From: Rhodocollybia butyracea
Lineage: Eukaryota > Basidiomycota > Agaricomycetes > Agaricales > Omphalotaceae
Direction: 5' to 3'
Assembly: GCA_015501585.1 (NCBI GenBank)
Contig: JADNRY010000023.1
Coordinates: forward strand, 124,001 to 188,000
Length of the DNA: 64,000 nt
Positions 1-11,060 of this stretch are shown here, piece after piece. A model generated the notes under the pieces. That model made no database searches. It was not told the origin of the DNA and saw only the letters and a program-made list of their open reading frames with translations. The stretch's first letter is position 1. Each line of letters starts with the position of its first letter. The position numbers and the translations under genes are program-made.

Positions 1-3000
1 ATTCAATCTATAATGGATATGCTGGTCCTTCTGAATATGTGTTATTAAATTAGTACTCGAATGTGCTAAGTATAACGCCGCAACCTCAACCCGAGTGCAA
101 GTATAACATCGCACCTCGAGCCAAAAACAAGCCCCTGAGGTTACTCGGCTGTTCTAAGTACATCCGAAATCTAGATGAGATTCAACCTAGTATGAGGGGA
201 GGAGAGGCCTAATAAGTACTGGATCTTCCTCCCCGCACTTCCTGCGGAGTGTTATGGATATGGAAACAAGAAATAGACTATGGTACGTAAGTTATGTCAG
301 TCGTAGCTCAGGTACTATTGTACAGTGCACAAGACCCCGGGAGGTCCATGTACTATAATTATCATAATAAGATAAGGAAGAGTATCGAAAAAGCTTTGAG
401 GCTGAGGAAAGATTAAGAGGAGAGGTAGCGTAGACTCCAGTAAATACGTGAGAGTTGACTCGACGGCAGTCAATCGAGTTTACCCTCGTTCGCTGTTGGT
501 CATACCCGTCCCGCCAGTCAGATTAACCATCGTATGTCGATTCGCGAGAGCCAGAAGACGGACTCGATGCGCCTTCTACGATTTTTGAAACCCCGGAGTC
601 TCGACATTGAGATACCACACCCAAATAAAATTGCATCGACCGACCATGAATCGGCGTCCTGTAAGAGGATCACAGTGCGTTGTGTGAAAAAATCCGATTA
701 GTGTGCTCTCAGTGAGGCCAAGCAAGCTGCTAACGGCCCTCCTGAAGTTCGGTGTATGGCATGCTTCAGCCTGAGCTTTTGAAGCCGGAGTGTGGTCCAG
801 CTGGATGGGATCGATGTCGTCATATTGGACTAGACATCGTACAAAGACGTAGCCTTGCGGACTCTCCAGGTCTGGACGAGAGAGCAACGTACTGTACAGC
901 CCCCGAAATGAACGAACCGAGTGAGAGTGAAGCGCACGCCCAACGATAGTGGACGAGCGTGCGGATGAATAGGCTGATGATGGCGGATATATAGGTAATG
1001 GCAGTTCCAAAATGTTATGGAACGGAAAGGCAAAGGTTAGGAATAGCAGTCGGAAAGCAGGATCGGTGATTTGTTGGGTAACGAGGGCGGACGTGGTGTA
1101 GGAGGCACATTCGACCTGGTATGCGAGGTCCAGGAGGCACCAGGCTGAGTGCAGTACAAACTCGTGGGCAGGGGAGTAGCGAGCAGCGAATGATGGGATT
1201 TTGACCGTCAAGCCATGACCTCTGTAAAGTAGTTTTTTGGCGACTGGCTGTCTGTGGATGCTATGTGGGTAGGTGTATATAGGGACTAGAAAGAGAAAGG
1301 GATCGCGATAGAACATCAAGCAGCGGACGACGAAGGAACGAGTGGGTAACGAGGAACAATGAGGAAGCGGAGGAGCAAGGAGGGCATCGATAACGAGGCG
1401 GGATGAGCTCTTGGGGTCAATATATATATATGATAGAGTGTAGAAAGAGAGAGCGATGAGGAGATGGTAGGAATGTAGTGACTAGGCTTTATGTGAGGCC
1501 AGAGTAGGAGAGAAAAGGAGGATGACCTGAACCGCGAGGCCAAAAAAAAGCACAGCTGGATGTTGTTCGAAGAGTCGCGAGGTGGAAGAGACAGAAGAGT
1601 ATAGAAAAGCAGCTTGTGTAGGTAATTATGGTAAATGTAGTAAATTCGGGAGAAAAAGAAGTGAGGAATACAATTATTTCCGACAATATCTCAACATCGC
1701 CGGACTCCCCAGCGTCCGGCCTTGGGGTGTTTGTTTAACCATAGTAGGCCATCCACAAGACCATCTAAAATACAGAAATCGATCCATTTCCGCTACACAA
1801 CGGAGCAAGTTGTAGGTAGTGATGCGCGACATGAGTTGCCCAGGTCATCATGCAGCACCGAATGAAATGATTCTGGAAATAGCCAGAATCTAGGACCCAA
1901 TTCCTGGTTCATGAGAGGTGCACAGCGCCAACTACATTCACGAAATGAGATCTTTGTAGAGGTGGGAGCGTTGGAGCGAGAGGGTTAGGTGGTTTGGTGT
2001 AGTGTCGCGAGCGAAGGGAAACAACATCGGCGGTAAAGATGAAGGACAAATCAGCTTGTCAATTCTTGTCCTGGTACGCCATAGAATGGAGTGACCGAGA
2101 ATTCAAGGATGAAGGAGATTTCGTCTTTGGTATCGGTCGTATCTATCGATCGAGGAACCGCTGACATTGTCTTTCACTGCTTTATTTATTTTATTGCTCA
2201 GCAAACTCTCTCTTACAGTCCTACCTATAATTTTATGCAGGCCAAGATAAATTACGTATGATACACCAAGATATCCTTCGTTTCCATTCCGCTTTATCAC
2301 CGGGCGCAGTTAAATATCACTGCCATCATGTGGGTAACGTAGTAGAGTACAAGTATGAAAGTCAGATTGGCGCAAAAGATAAGCATTCCAGGACATTACA
2401 TACCAGGCTGTCTATCGTTCGACCCACCTTCTGCGTTACCCTTCCCCCGGTATAACTCCGCTCTTCTCTGATTTGTCTTTCGGTTTGAAGTTTGCTTCTG
2501 CTTCCTCACTCAGTACCTCTTTTACTATCGCAGGCGTTGTGAAGACGATTAATGATAGCACACGTAAAGAGAAAAATCCGGCTTAGCGGAGGGGTTGCTT
2601 ATTCGTAATTGATAGTTGGGAGGGAAACTGCGACAGATTGAAGAAAAACAGGATTGAGGCGGGGTCTAAGGATACGGAGGGAATTGGTATGAACTGGGAG
2701 GCTATGCCGAAGAGCGAAGCTAAGGAGTTTCCAAAATTGCACCTACCATTCAAAACGGAACAGCGTCGGGCTAGAATAATTGAATCAATGTCTTCAGTCA
2801 TCGAGATAGAGTTTGAGAATGTGTGATGGGGCTGCCCCAGAGCAGAAGTTTTTCGTTCGAGTGTACATTCCGGCTCGATTTTCATCCAGGGAGTCACATC
2901 GGCTAGCTAGTATAAGTATTCAACCAGGCTTGTAATGGAATAAGTGAAACGGTCATTATACCTGAGATGGTAGAGAGTACAAACAGTTACTGCTTAGGTG

Positions 3001-3277
3001 CGATACGAGACTTCTGTAACTGTGAGTGATTATCTGTATGCCCTTACATTTTAGCCAAACTTTTGCTACTTGGCAGTCCTTGATAGGAGTTCTGTGTACG
3101 CATTAATCATGGTTCAAGCTATTTAGGCTGTGGTAGGAGGAGAATGATGTTCGGCCTTGAGCGCTTGAGCTTGGACGCCTGACTGGTTGCTTCTTGACCT
3201 GGTTTGAGGCCTTGAGGTGCTGCTGGATTAAGAGGTAAAGAGTGAATTAGGCGCCTGACCTAAGCGCCTGTAGCACG
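1..3277. other. Region without a convincing gene
   Basis: No reading frame here joins into a recognisable protein. The longest open stretch is a 247-codon frame on the minus strand (576-1319) rich in Phe, Leu, Ser and His. It has no family resemblance I can see and no supporting splice sites, so I do not call it a gene. Several TATA-like and pyrimidine-rich tracts are present, but nothing can be tied to a transcript. Confidence 0.5.
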
Positions 3278-3367
3278 TTGCTGCCCCACTCGGCCGGTGG
3301 GCCGGCGGAGTCAGAACACGTTTTCCGAATCCTTACCACTTCCTTCACGCGCACAGACAAAGCTTAT

Positions 3368-4122
3368 ATGAGTGCCTCATCTTCTCCTTGCAGCTATTTT
3401 CGCTGCCGCACGATAGCTCGACACGCCTCTCCTCCGGTACATGCTTTCTACGATCAAATTCCACCCGACGACGACTACAGCGACAGCGGTTCCGAATCGT
3501 GTTCTGAAGACGACGAAGATTATTCCAATTCCAATGCTGGCAACGAGCCCATGAGTGACTCGGACGACGAGCATCACGTCCATCGGAATCGTGAAGATGA
3601 CTCGAATGATCTTGACATGGACATTGATGAAGCGGGCGGCGAGGAAGGTGGAGCTGGCGAGAAGAACTCTGCAGAGATGAAGAGGGATGTTAAAGGGAAA
3701 CAGAAAGCTATTGATGCAGAGCCGGAATCGGAGCCTCGAAAGAGACAACATCGACGAAGACAGCGTCACAATACATATACTCTACGGCCTATTCTGACCA
3801 TTCAGCGGAGCCAAGGATTCGTCTGGAATCAAGTAAGTTTCTTTCTAAAACATAAAGACTGAGTACTGATTGCTGAACTATTCATCTAGGATCTATTCAT
3901 CCCTCCATACATCAAAGACAGATGTTCGTTTCGTTTGTTTCCCCTAGTGGATGTTTCTCTGATTCCGATTCCTCTCTAGATGTTGCTTCGACTTCACCGC
4001 CAAATTCTCTCGGTTCTGTATCCACATCCCTCTCATCTACCAACTCTTCTTTGAACGATTACGAGGTTGAGATGGTGGAGATTCGAGTACAAGAGGGCGA
4101 TTTAGAGCACATCATTCCTTGA
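3368..4122 (+). CDS. Conserved acidic hypothetical protein (3 exons)
   Basis: The model is exon 1 to 3832, exon 2 3890-3923 and exon 3 3980-4122. Introns of 57 and 56 nt restore one frame that single-frame reading misses. The start is the ATG at 3368; an in-frame ATG at 3278 is an alternative. The N-terminus has a Cys-containing segment, then a long Asp/Glu/Ser-rich disordered region, a basic KR/RR stretch, and a C-terminal block containing GFVWNQDLF, PPYIKDRYV, and DYEVEMVEIRVQEG. From memory that C-terminal block is shared by uncharacterised basidiomycete proteins; the splice model was partly chosen because it reproduces it. Function is unknown. The charged N-terminus and basic cluster would suit a nuclear protein, but that is inference. 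Confidence 0.75.
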
Positions 4123-5555
4123 ATTGTTCCCCATTCCTACATCCAGTTTCTACATATCTCAAGTCGGACTTGCTTTTGATTGTACATTTCTTCTTTTCCT
4201 TTTTCATCTCAAAAAATATTCCAATCCGATTTTCTTACTGCCAAGCATACGTATGACAGTATATAGTGTTATGTCGCAAAATGATTTTCATATTCAACTG
4301 ATTATCTTTGCGATACGCGTCCAGTCGAGCAGAACGATTATCGCTGCCACAATGGCTGGCTGTAGCCCTCGGGCACGCAATAACCAGCACGAGTGGGCTG
4401 GAGCAATGGCAAGTCACGGTCGTGCTCTTCAAGTTTCAGCTCCAAACCTTATACTTTGTCTACAGGTACAAGCTGCTATCGTATTGGCTATCGTTTGAAT
4501 AGAAAACGATAATTTAGCTGTGGTCCCACCAATTATGTAGGGCATACACTATGTGTCAAAATGGGGACTGGGTTTGATTAGCTCTGCTATTTCTGGAGAA
4601 AGAAAAGGATCTTTGTTTGAAGTTCAGTTACTTTTCCTTTACGTTCATCACCGAACACACTACCATGAAGAGCCCCAGACTCCGAGCCACGCGCTGCACA
4701 AGGCATAACAGCGCAGAACGTCTCGCTCAAAAACGGCGGGAACAAATCATCACAAATAATGTTACGGCAGTTTCCCGCTTTCACCTGCACTTGACTTTTG
4801 CGCTGTCTCTTTATTTGCTCTCCCTACTGCAACCGCTGTGGGTCCTCCATCATCGATTCATATAGATTCATCTGTGTGACAAACATTCTTGACTATACCT
4901 TGGCTGCCTTCCACGAGGGCAGCGACTCTGGGCGCGTCAGACGGCGGGACTGGCGCGCACTGGGCGCACTGTGAAGCTTAGGTCACGTTCATTTTATTTC
5001 TATTTTCCTTTGGTGGTTATTTTGTGGAAATGTGGTCCGCCCCAATCCCTCCGTGCCCCTCAATATGGAAACCACTTTTTTTGATGTGCCCAATCGTCCA
5101 TCTCCAGCCAAAAATTACCCTTTGAGGCGATGAGAAGGTCACGCCCCTCCGTGCGAAGTGCAAAAACTATCATCGGCTACAATTGTTTCGAACCCGAGCC
5201 TGGCGATTCCCAGACCAATTCTCCAAAATTTCCTAGAATGGAAATATTCTGAGCCTGGGACAAATACAGCTTGGCGGGAGGACAAATCTCTTAAAAGCAT
5301 CCAAGAAATTCGCCATGTAGTCTTGATCAAGTGTCTGCGCAGTTGCTGTTCCAACTTGTTCTTTCCCTCTACACTTTTTTCGTTCAACCCCATGTCGTAT
5401 TTGTGAGTCCATACGTTTTTCTTATGTTTTTTCTTGCTAACTCCCTCCACCACGTGCTCCTCCGCTTTTGTTTGTTCCCACCGCCGCACTTCGAATTCAT
5501 TGTTTTCCTTTTGTGATATCTTTGATTGTCACTGTGGGTCCAATTGGGTAGCCCA
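4123..5555. other. Intergenic region
   Basis: Short overlapping frames occur on both strands (for example 4124-4498 and 4617-4865 on plus), but none carries recognisable domains or coherent splice sites. The part nearest 5556 is pyrimidine-rich and probably contains the promoter and 5' leader of the forkhead gene. Confidence 0.5.
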
Positions 5556-7365
5556 ATGTCAACCTATGCCGGCGGTGACTCCTTTGGCCTTGATCGTCTT
5601 TCATTAAAGACAGAGGACGGCAGCGATGAATACCTTGCCGACTTTCGACTCTATGCTCGACAGAACGAAGAGATCAAAACTAGGGGAGGCGGTGGGGGTT
5701 CCTCGCAGTACCACCCAGACAACCCGCCCACGTTTTCCTCGCCCGACGCCGAAAATCAATTCAACGCCTTTCCTGTCCAGTCGCAAAATATTTTTAGGAG
5801 TACGGAGCAGGTAAGGGACTTTATCGTGTTGAAAAAAAAAAAATTTCTCATGTTTTTTTTTCTCTCCACTTCCAGTTTCCGATACCTCAGACATCCTCTC
5901 CCACTAGCTATGAAAGCGAGATGGGTTATTCGTCTGAATATTATCATATGCCACCGTACGCTGATGCGATGGCCAATCCAAACTACCCGCCACAACAAAT
6001 GCCAGAGCTAAGTCAGCACTGGGAGAGTTCGGGCTCCACATCACAATATCTTGAACTTCCTTATGACCCTCCCCCAACCCAACCCCGCTCCCATTATCGG
6101 GAGACGGCATATTACTCTGGATCTGCCAGCTCGTCCTCTAGCCGTAATTCCTACGAGTCGTTACCCGACACCTTCAGTCGCATGGAGAACAAATCCCGGA
6201 TGGAAATGGAGGCACAACGGATGCAACGGCTGGAAACGTTAGAGATCTTGCGTCGCATGCACAATATTCCTGAAGGCGTTCCAATCAACCTTGATGCTCT
6301 TCCTGACATTGATAACAGGAGGGCTTTCAATATGGGTACTTTGGTTCACTTTGCTATCGCTGGCAGCCCGAATTTTCGAATGTCAGTGAGTGAGATACGC
6401 ACTGCCATCGCGAATCGCTATTCTGTTTTCAGAGATGGGAGCCAGAAATGGAAGGTATGTAGTGTTTCGATTTTTTGTGTGGTCGTCGGCTGACGTTTAC
6501 GAACTCTTAGGGGTCGATACGCCACATGCTATCCTTGAAAGGAGAATTCAGACATGTTCCTCGACCCATCACAGAACCTGGGCAGGGGAACTATTGGTCC
6601 CTTGACATGACCATAACCAAGGACAAAAGACCTCGAAAACGAAAGGCCCGCAAAACGCGTCGCGGCGACAGTGTCGAGTCCCCTCGCCAGGACGAAGGGG
6701 AGGAACCAGAGTTCTCAGCAGAACCTCAGAGGAGCTCTCGCCCAGGGTCAGGACCCAAAGGGAAATCGAGCCGGAAGCAGACTTCCCGTCTTCAAAAACA
6801 TCCGTCGCCGTACGGCGCTCGACCTGATACTTCAGGCTACCAACGCTCGACTCCATCTCTCCGAAGTGGGTCAGAAAGCAACCTGACTCTTGGCGTCGAA
6901 GCCATGGGAATCTCCATGTCTCATACCTCAGCTGGAAGTGCTTATCTCGATTCTCCCGCAGCTCAGAGCCCTTATGACGATACTTGGCTCGACGAGCATT
7001 CACACAAGTCTCCGATAATAGCTGCTCCTGCAGGATATATGTCTACCGACGAGTATCTCAGACTGTACGGCCCTCAGGACTCAAATGAGGACTTCGATCC
7101 CACTACTAGCTTGAACACACTCGACGTTCAACGGCCCTCATTCCGCATGCCCTCGTCTCTGCCTGCCTTCACGTCTGATCTATCGATGAATCCTTATGAC
7201 GATGCGGGACCTTATTTTGCCACTTCAAGTGGAAGTGACCCCTTTGCTCCCACCATTAACGATCCTAACGCAACGGGGAGGTCTCCTCGCTCCGCCTCCT
7301 CGTCTTCCCTTGCTGTTCCAAGGGATACCCCCAAAAGAGGCAGAGGCAGAAGAGGAGGACTTTAA
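5556..7365 (+). CDS. Forkhead-type transcription factor
   Basis: The three exons are 5556-5810, 5876-6454 and 6511-7365, encoding 562 residues. Both introns are phase 0. Residues about 237-310 form a forkhead (winged-helix) DNA-binding domain: a helix 1-like AFNMGTLVHFAI segment, SVSEIRTAIANRYSVFRDG, then WKGSIRHMLSLKGEF and the wing segment VPRPITEPGQGNYWSLD, matching the family pattern W-x-x-SIRH-x-LSL and G-x-YW. Intron 2 falls inside the domain, directly after the WK. A basic stretch (KDKRPRKRKARKTRR) follows and probably acts as a nuclear localisation signal or extended wing. The flanking regions are Ser/Pro/Tyr-rich and likely disordered. Helix 1 is less canonical than in metazoan FOX proteins. 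It should be a nuclear sequence-specific regulator; target genes cannot be inferred. The last 100 or so codons are duplicated immediately downstream. Confidence 0.88.
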
Positions 7366-7890
7366 TCAAGCCTGTATTCCTCATGATAAAACTATTTCTT
7401 CATCTCCTTCTTTTCCTTTCATGCATATATTCTTCACCTCTCCATCGGTCTTCTCAAGCATACACATCAATCTTAGGCAATACGGCACTCAGGACTCAAA
7501 CGAGGACTCGTATCCCAGTACCGGTTCGAATCAACTCGGTGTCCAAAGGCCCTCATTCCGCATGCTCCTGTCATTGCCCACCTACTCGTCTGATTCACTG
7601 TTGATGAATCCTTACGATTATGCTGGGCCTTATTTGGCTACTTCAAGTCGAAGTGGCCATTCCGCTCCCATCGTTGACGATCATAGCGCAACGGGGAGAT
7701 CTAGTCACTCCACCTCATCATCGGGGTCTTCTCTTGCCGCTCCGGCAAGCGATACACCAAAAGGGGGCAGAGGATGAGTGTAAGTATAATAAAAGTATTT
7801 CAATCTCCGTCTCATTCTTCTACGCATATCCTTCATCTTTACTCATCTTTACATCGAAGTTCTTCCCATGTATACACGATCTTCAAGTCG
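7065..7890 (+). repeat. Tandem duplication of the forkhead gene 3' end (about 416 bp)
   Basis: The segment starting at 7065 (YGPQDSNEDF frame, through the stop and into the 3' flank) recurs from 7481 (YGTQDSNEDS frame). The second copy again encodes QRPSFRM, MNPYD-AGP, ATSS, ATGRS and a C-terminal DTPK-GRG block, ending with TGA at 7775-7777. Similarity continues into the non-coding flank, where a CATATATTCTTCACCTC-like stretch after the first stop has a diverged counterpart after 7780. The offset is 416 bp. The second copy has no forkhead domain and no obvious promoter, so it is most likely a non-functional 3' remnant or part of the 3' UTR. It has kept an open frame. Confidence 0.8.
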
Positions 7891-8220
7891 AAATTTCAAC
7901 GCTTTTCTGTGAACCGGTCCTTCATTGTTTCCTCATTGTTTCCTCATTTTTCTTCATTATGTTTTTCTGCTTACATGAAAATGGTGTCTCGGTATATGCT
8001 GTACATATTGGTATATTGCGTCTTGGCTGTAAATGTCAAAGTATCTATATATTGCTTATACCTGTTACCAACACTAGGTACTACTGGTAGTGCTTGCTTA
8101 TTGACTAACGAATTAATGAATTATAATGCACGCGGCGCTAGTAGTCGGCGCTTCCTCGAAATTTCAAACGGCGCTTATTCTCCTGAACCTGAACACCTTT
8201 CACCAGTTTCAAATCCTACC

Positions 8221-9106
8221 ATGAAATCCCTATTACTATCTATCTCGAAAATCAACCCCCTTACACGCAGCATCCATTTCCCCTTCCAAATTCAAAGAGC
8301 CTTCAGCACCGCAAAATCTCTTCCTACACCTCCAAACTTGATTGTCCTCGAAGGCCCACAAGATTGGGCGGAAGCGCGCAAATGGGTATTACAGTTTAAA
8401 GATGAGAGTATTCCAAGGAGCTTGGTTGAGCTGAGCTTTTCTAGGAGCTCGGGGCCTGGTGGGCAGGTGAGTTTTCACACTCGAGGCTGTTTTTTTGTGT
8501 TGTGTTGTGTTCTTTGTTATTGTTCAAACTTCAGGAGGAACTGTAGGAACTGATTTTTTTCTGGTTGTAGAACGTGAATAAAGTAAACACAAAAGCAACT
8601 GCCAGGTGCTCTGCGAGTGCTTACTGGATACCTTTATGGGCACGAGCTGCTCTTTTGAAATCTGCAAGTCTTTTTTCAAATTTCAGTCGCTGCGCCTGAA
8701 GTTTGTTGTCCTGATATCCTGATTTCTTTTTCTTTTTCTTTTTGACAGCCTCAATATGTCTCTTCAACGAAATCTCTCCTCGTGACATCTACCGTTTTTC
8801 GATCACAGTCGCAGAATATCGATGATTGTCTGGCCAAGGTTTGTTAGCTATAGCTTCGGATCAACACCCTTGTTTTAGTCCGAAAACGCATGATAACCAA
8901 TCCTTCTCTCCTTTTTTCTTCTTTCCTTACAGCTTCACGCGCTAGTCCTCTCTGCTGCATCAGCTCCGATCAAGAACGAAACATCAGAAGAAACCAAGAA
9001 ACGAGTCGAGGGACACCAGAAAGCTGAGAAAGAAAGGAATAAGATGGCGAAGGCTTTTCGGAGTGCCGTAAAGAAATCTAGAGGGAAAGGAGGCTGGGAA
9101 GGTTGA
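8221..9106 (+). CDS. Mitochondrial peptidyl-tRNA hydrolase, ICT1/RF-1 domain family
   Basis: The four exons are 8221-8466, 8571-8663, 8749-8838 and 8933-9106, encoding 200 residues. The N-terminus (MKSLLLSISKINPLTRSIHF) resembles a mitochondrial targeting peptide. The RF-1 domain carries the catalytic GGQ at residues 80-82 in the context SFSRSSGPGGQ, followed by NVNKVNTKA and IPLWARAALLKS. The C-terminus is Lys/Arg-rich, as in ICT1-type hydrolases, where the basic tail contacts the ribosome. The family is a codon-independent peptidyl-tRNA hydrolase that rescues stalled mitoribosomes (ICT1 is also mitoribosomal protein mL62). Intron 1 lies exactly after GGQ. Intron 2 (8664-8748) begins with GCAAGT, a GC-AG intron; no GT donor keeps the conserved frame. 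The length is normal for the family. Confidence 0.9.
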
Positions 9107-11060
9107 GCGCTACCTATGCCGATGTTATGTAGAATCTTGGGTATGGCACTATGATGTAGTGACCTGACAAGACCACGCAGCGTGAGTAGCTATTCTTTTT
9201 TTGTCATTGTCTACAGTGTTTCTGACCACCTCTGTCTACAGTTTGAGTCATGAAGCTGCTTTACCTTCCATGCTCGACTTCCATGCTCGAAGAAGCTTGC
9301 TGGGGGTGCGGTGTCGCATTCACTAGAGAACGAAAAGACTGAATTCACGAGGGGTTCGGTCTGACTCTACTGGCACCTTCTAGTTATATGAAACGAGCGT
9401 TCATTCGAAAATCTCGTCACCATTCTGCTTCTACTAGCTTATAAGGCTTATAACTTGGATGGTTCCTTTCGCCGGAGATCCGTGACATTCGAAGGTCCTT
9501 CGTGAACGACAGCTTGGTAGGGCATTATCTTTTTCTGGCACCTACATTTGATGAACTGACATTCTAGATACATACGTATAAGCTTTTGTTGTCAACAATG
9601 AGCTTTTGGACACTTGAACATTGACAGCGCCAACACCCACACGCCCGCACTACCTACATCTGCACCTGGACTTACGTTCGAACTTCGCGTCCTAGGTTGA
9701 TAAACCAAAATCCGAGGCTAAAAAGGACAAACTTCACAACTCGCTCCGCTGGTCTTGATTACACGAACACAGCTGAATTCGGATTCTCCTTCCTGTTCTT
9801 CGCTCATCACGCCAAGCTACTCATATCTCTCCCCTGGTATTTGAAACCCAGTGGAGGATATGTGACTGGTTTTTCTGACCTCCGAGGATAGCTGGGTTAT
9901 CTGGATCTATAATCTGCGACTGATATGTATGCAGCCCATAGGAGTTGGTTCAGATGCTACGGCTTTAGCTCACGTCGGCCCGGGAAGGAAGGTAGTGGAG
10001 TCGAGACGAACATCCTCGCTCATGAGGCAAACTTGACCTTTCTTGAACTAAGCCTTGTAATAATATTACTTCGTTTTATGGTCTGCTCCAACTTAGTGCT
10101 ACTAGCTTCGCTGAATGCGAACGATACTGTCGTCACCGTTTAGAAGCAGACTTACTGATTCCGCTATCTCCGGCCATTAGCTGTCTACATTTGTTCAGCG
10201 TTTTCCAGTACATACACGGAATCTCCTGGTGGTCGTTCTGCTCACACTTGAAAGACGCGATATTCGTTCAATTCTATTTTACAACCATCACCCTCGTGTT
10301 GTCGCTCATCCTCGAGGCATCTGACATATTCTAGCTACCATAGAAATACTTCCTTATCCCCTGCAACCCTGATCATATCCCTGGTTAGCCGAGGCTTTGT
10401 AGTGAACTTGGACGCTACCTATTGGGATGATAGACGATCCGTGAAGTACTTATTCCCTTTGGTCGGAGCGGGGATTCCAACTTGGTATATTAAGGTTTTT
10501 TTGGCCTGGAACTCAACTCAAGCGCTAATGTTTTCTGGAGTATCACTGCACGTTTCATCATATCACAAACACAACACTGACTTTGGTGCCTGAGCTCCTG
10601 GAGAGGGCTGTGTCCGATTTTGATAGCGTCATAAGCTAACACTCGTCGAGGTGTGTACAGGGTGTGTATTGTTCTCTGTCTCAGTGTCTGTTGGAGAATG
10701 GAAAAAATTACTTATCCACGGGATGCAGAATATCCGAGCATAGCTTTTGCCTGGACAAGACCGATGTGTAAGTTTAAGGTTATAACAGCTCGATAACGAA
10801 ACCCCTTATCAGAATTTGCACCGAGTATTAGTCAACGTTTGGATACCAGGAACGCTTTCATTCCAAGGGAGACAGGACGAATAATCCACCCCTCGCGGAG
10901 ACTGGGGCGTGGCGTGGGAGAGAAGCGAGTATAAAATGAAAATGGTACTTTCCGTTTGTGTCAATCTTCCTATTCCCTTCCATTCTTTTATAGTCTCCCC
11001 GTCGTTGCTGCCAACGGTATCCTTTTTTGTCCTTCGGGGTTTCGTTATCTTTCTTTTGTT
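9107..11060. other. Intergenic region
   Basis: No convincing coding exon was found. Open frames here are short, lack splice continuity and do not resemble known proteins. The last 130 bp form the promoter and leader of the DUF1996 gene. Confidence 0.5.
10930..10936 (+). promoter_or_regulatory. Candidate TATA box of the DUF1996 gene
   Basis: TATAAAA lies about 125 bp upstream of the ATG at 11061 and is followed by a pyrimidine-rich leader. The position suits a fungal core promoter, but no transcript start can be seen. Confidence 0.45.

Noticed and set aside
576..1319. 247-codon minus-strand open frame as a gene
   Set aside because: No domain, signal peptide or homology recalled, and no splice or promoter context; long open frames arise by chance at this base composition.
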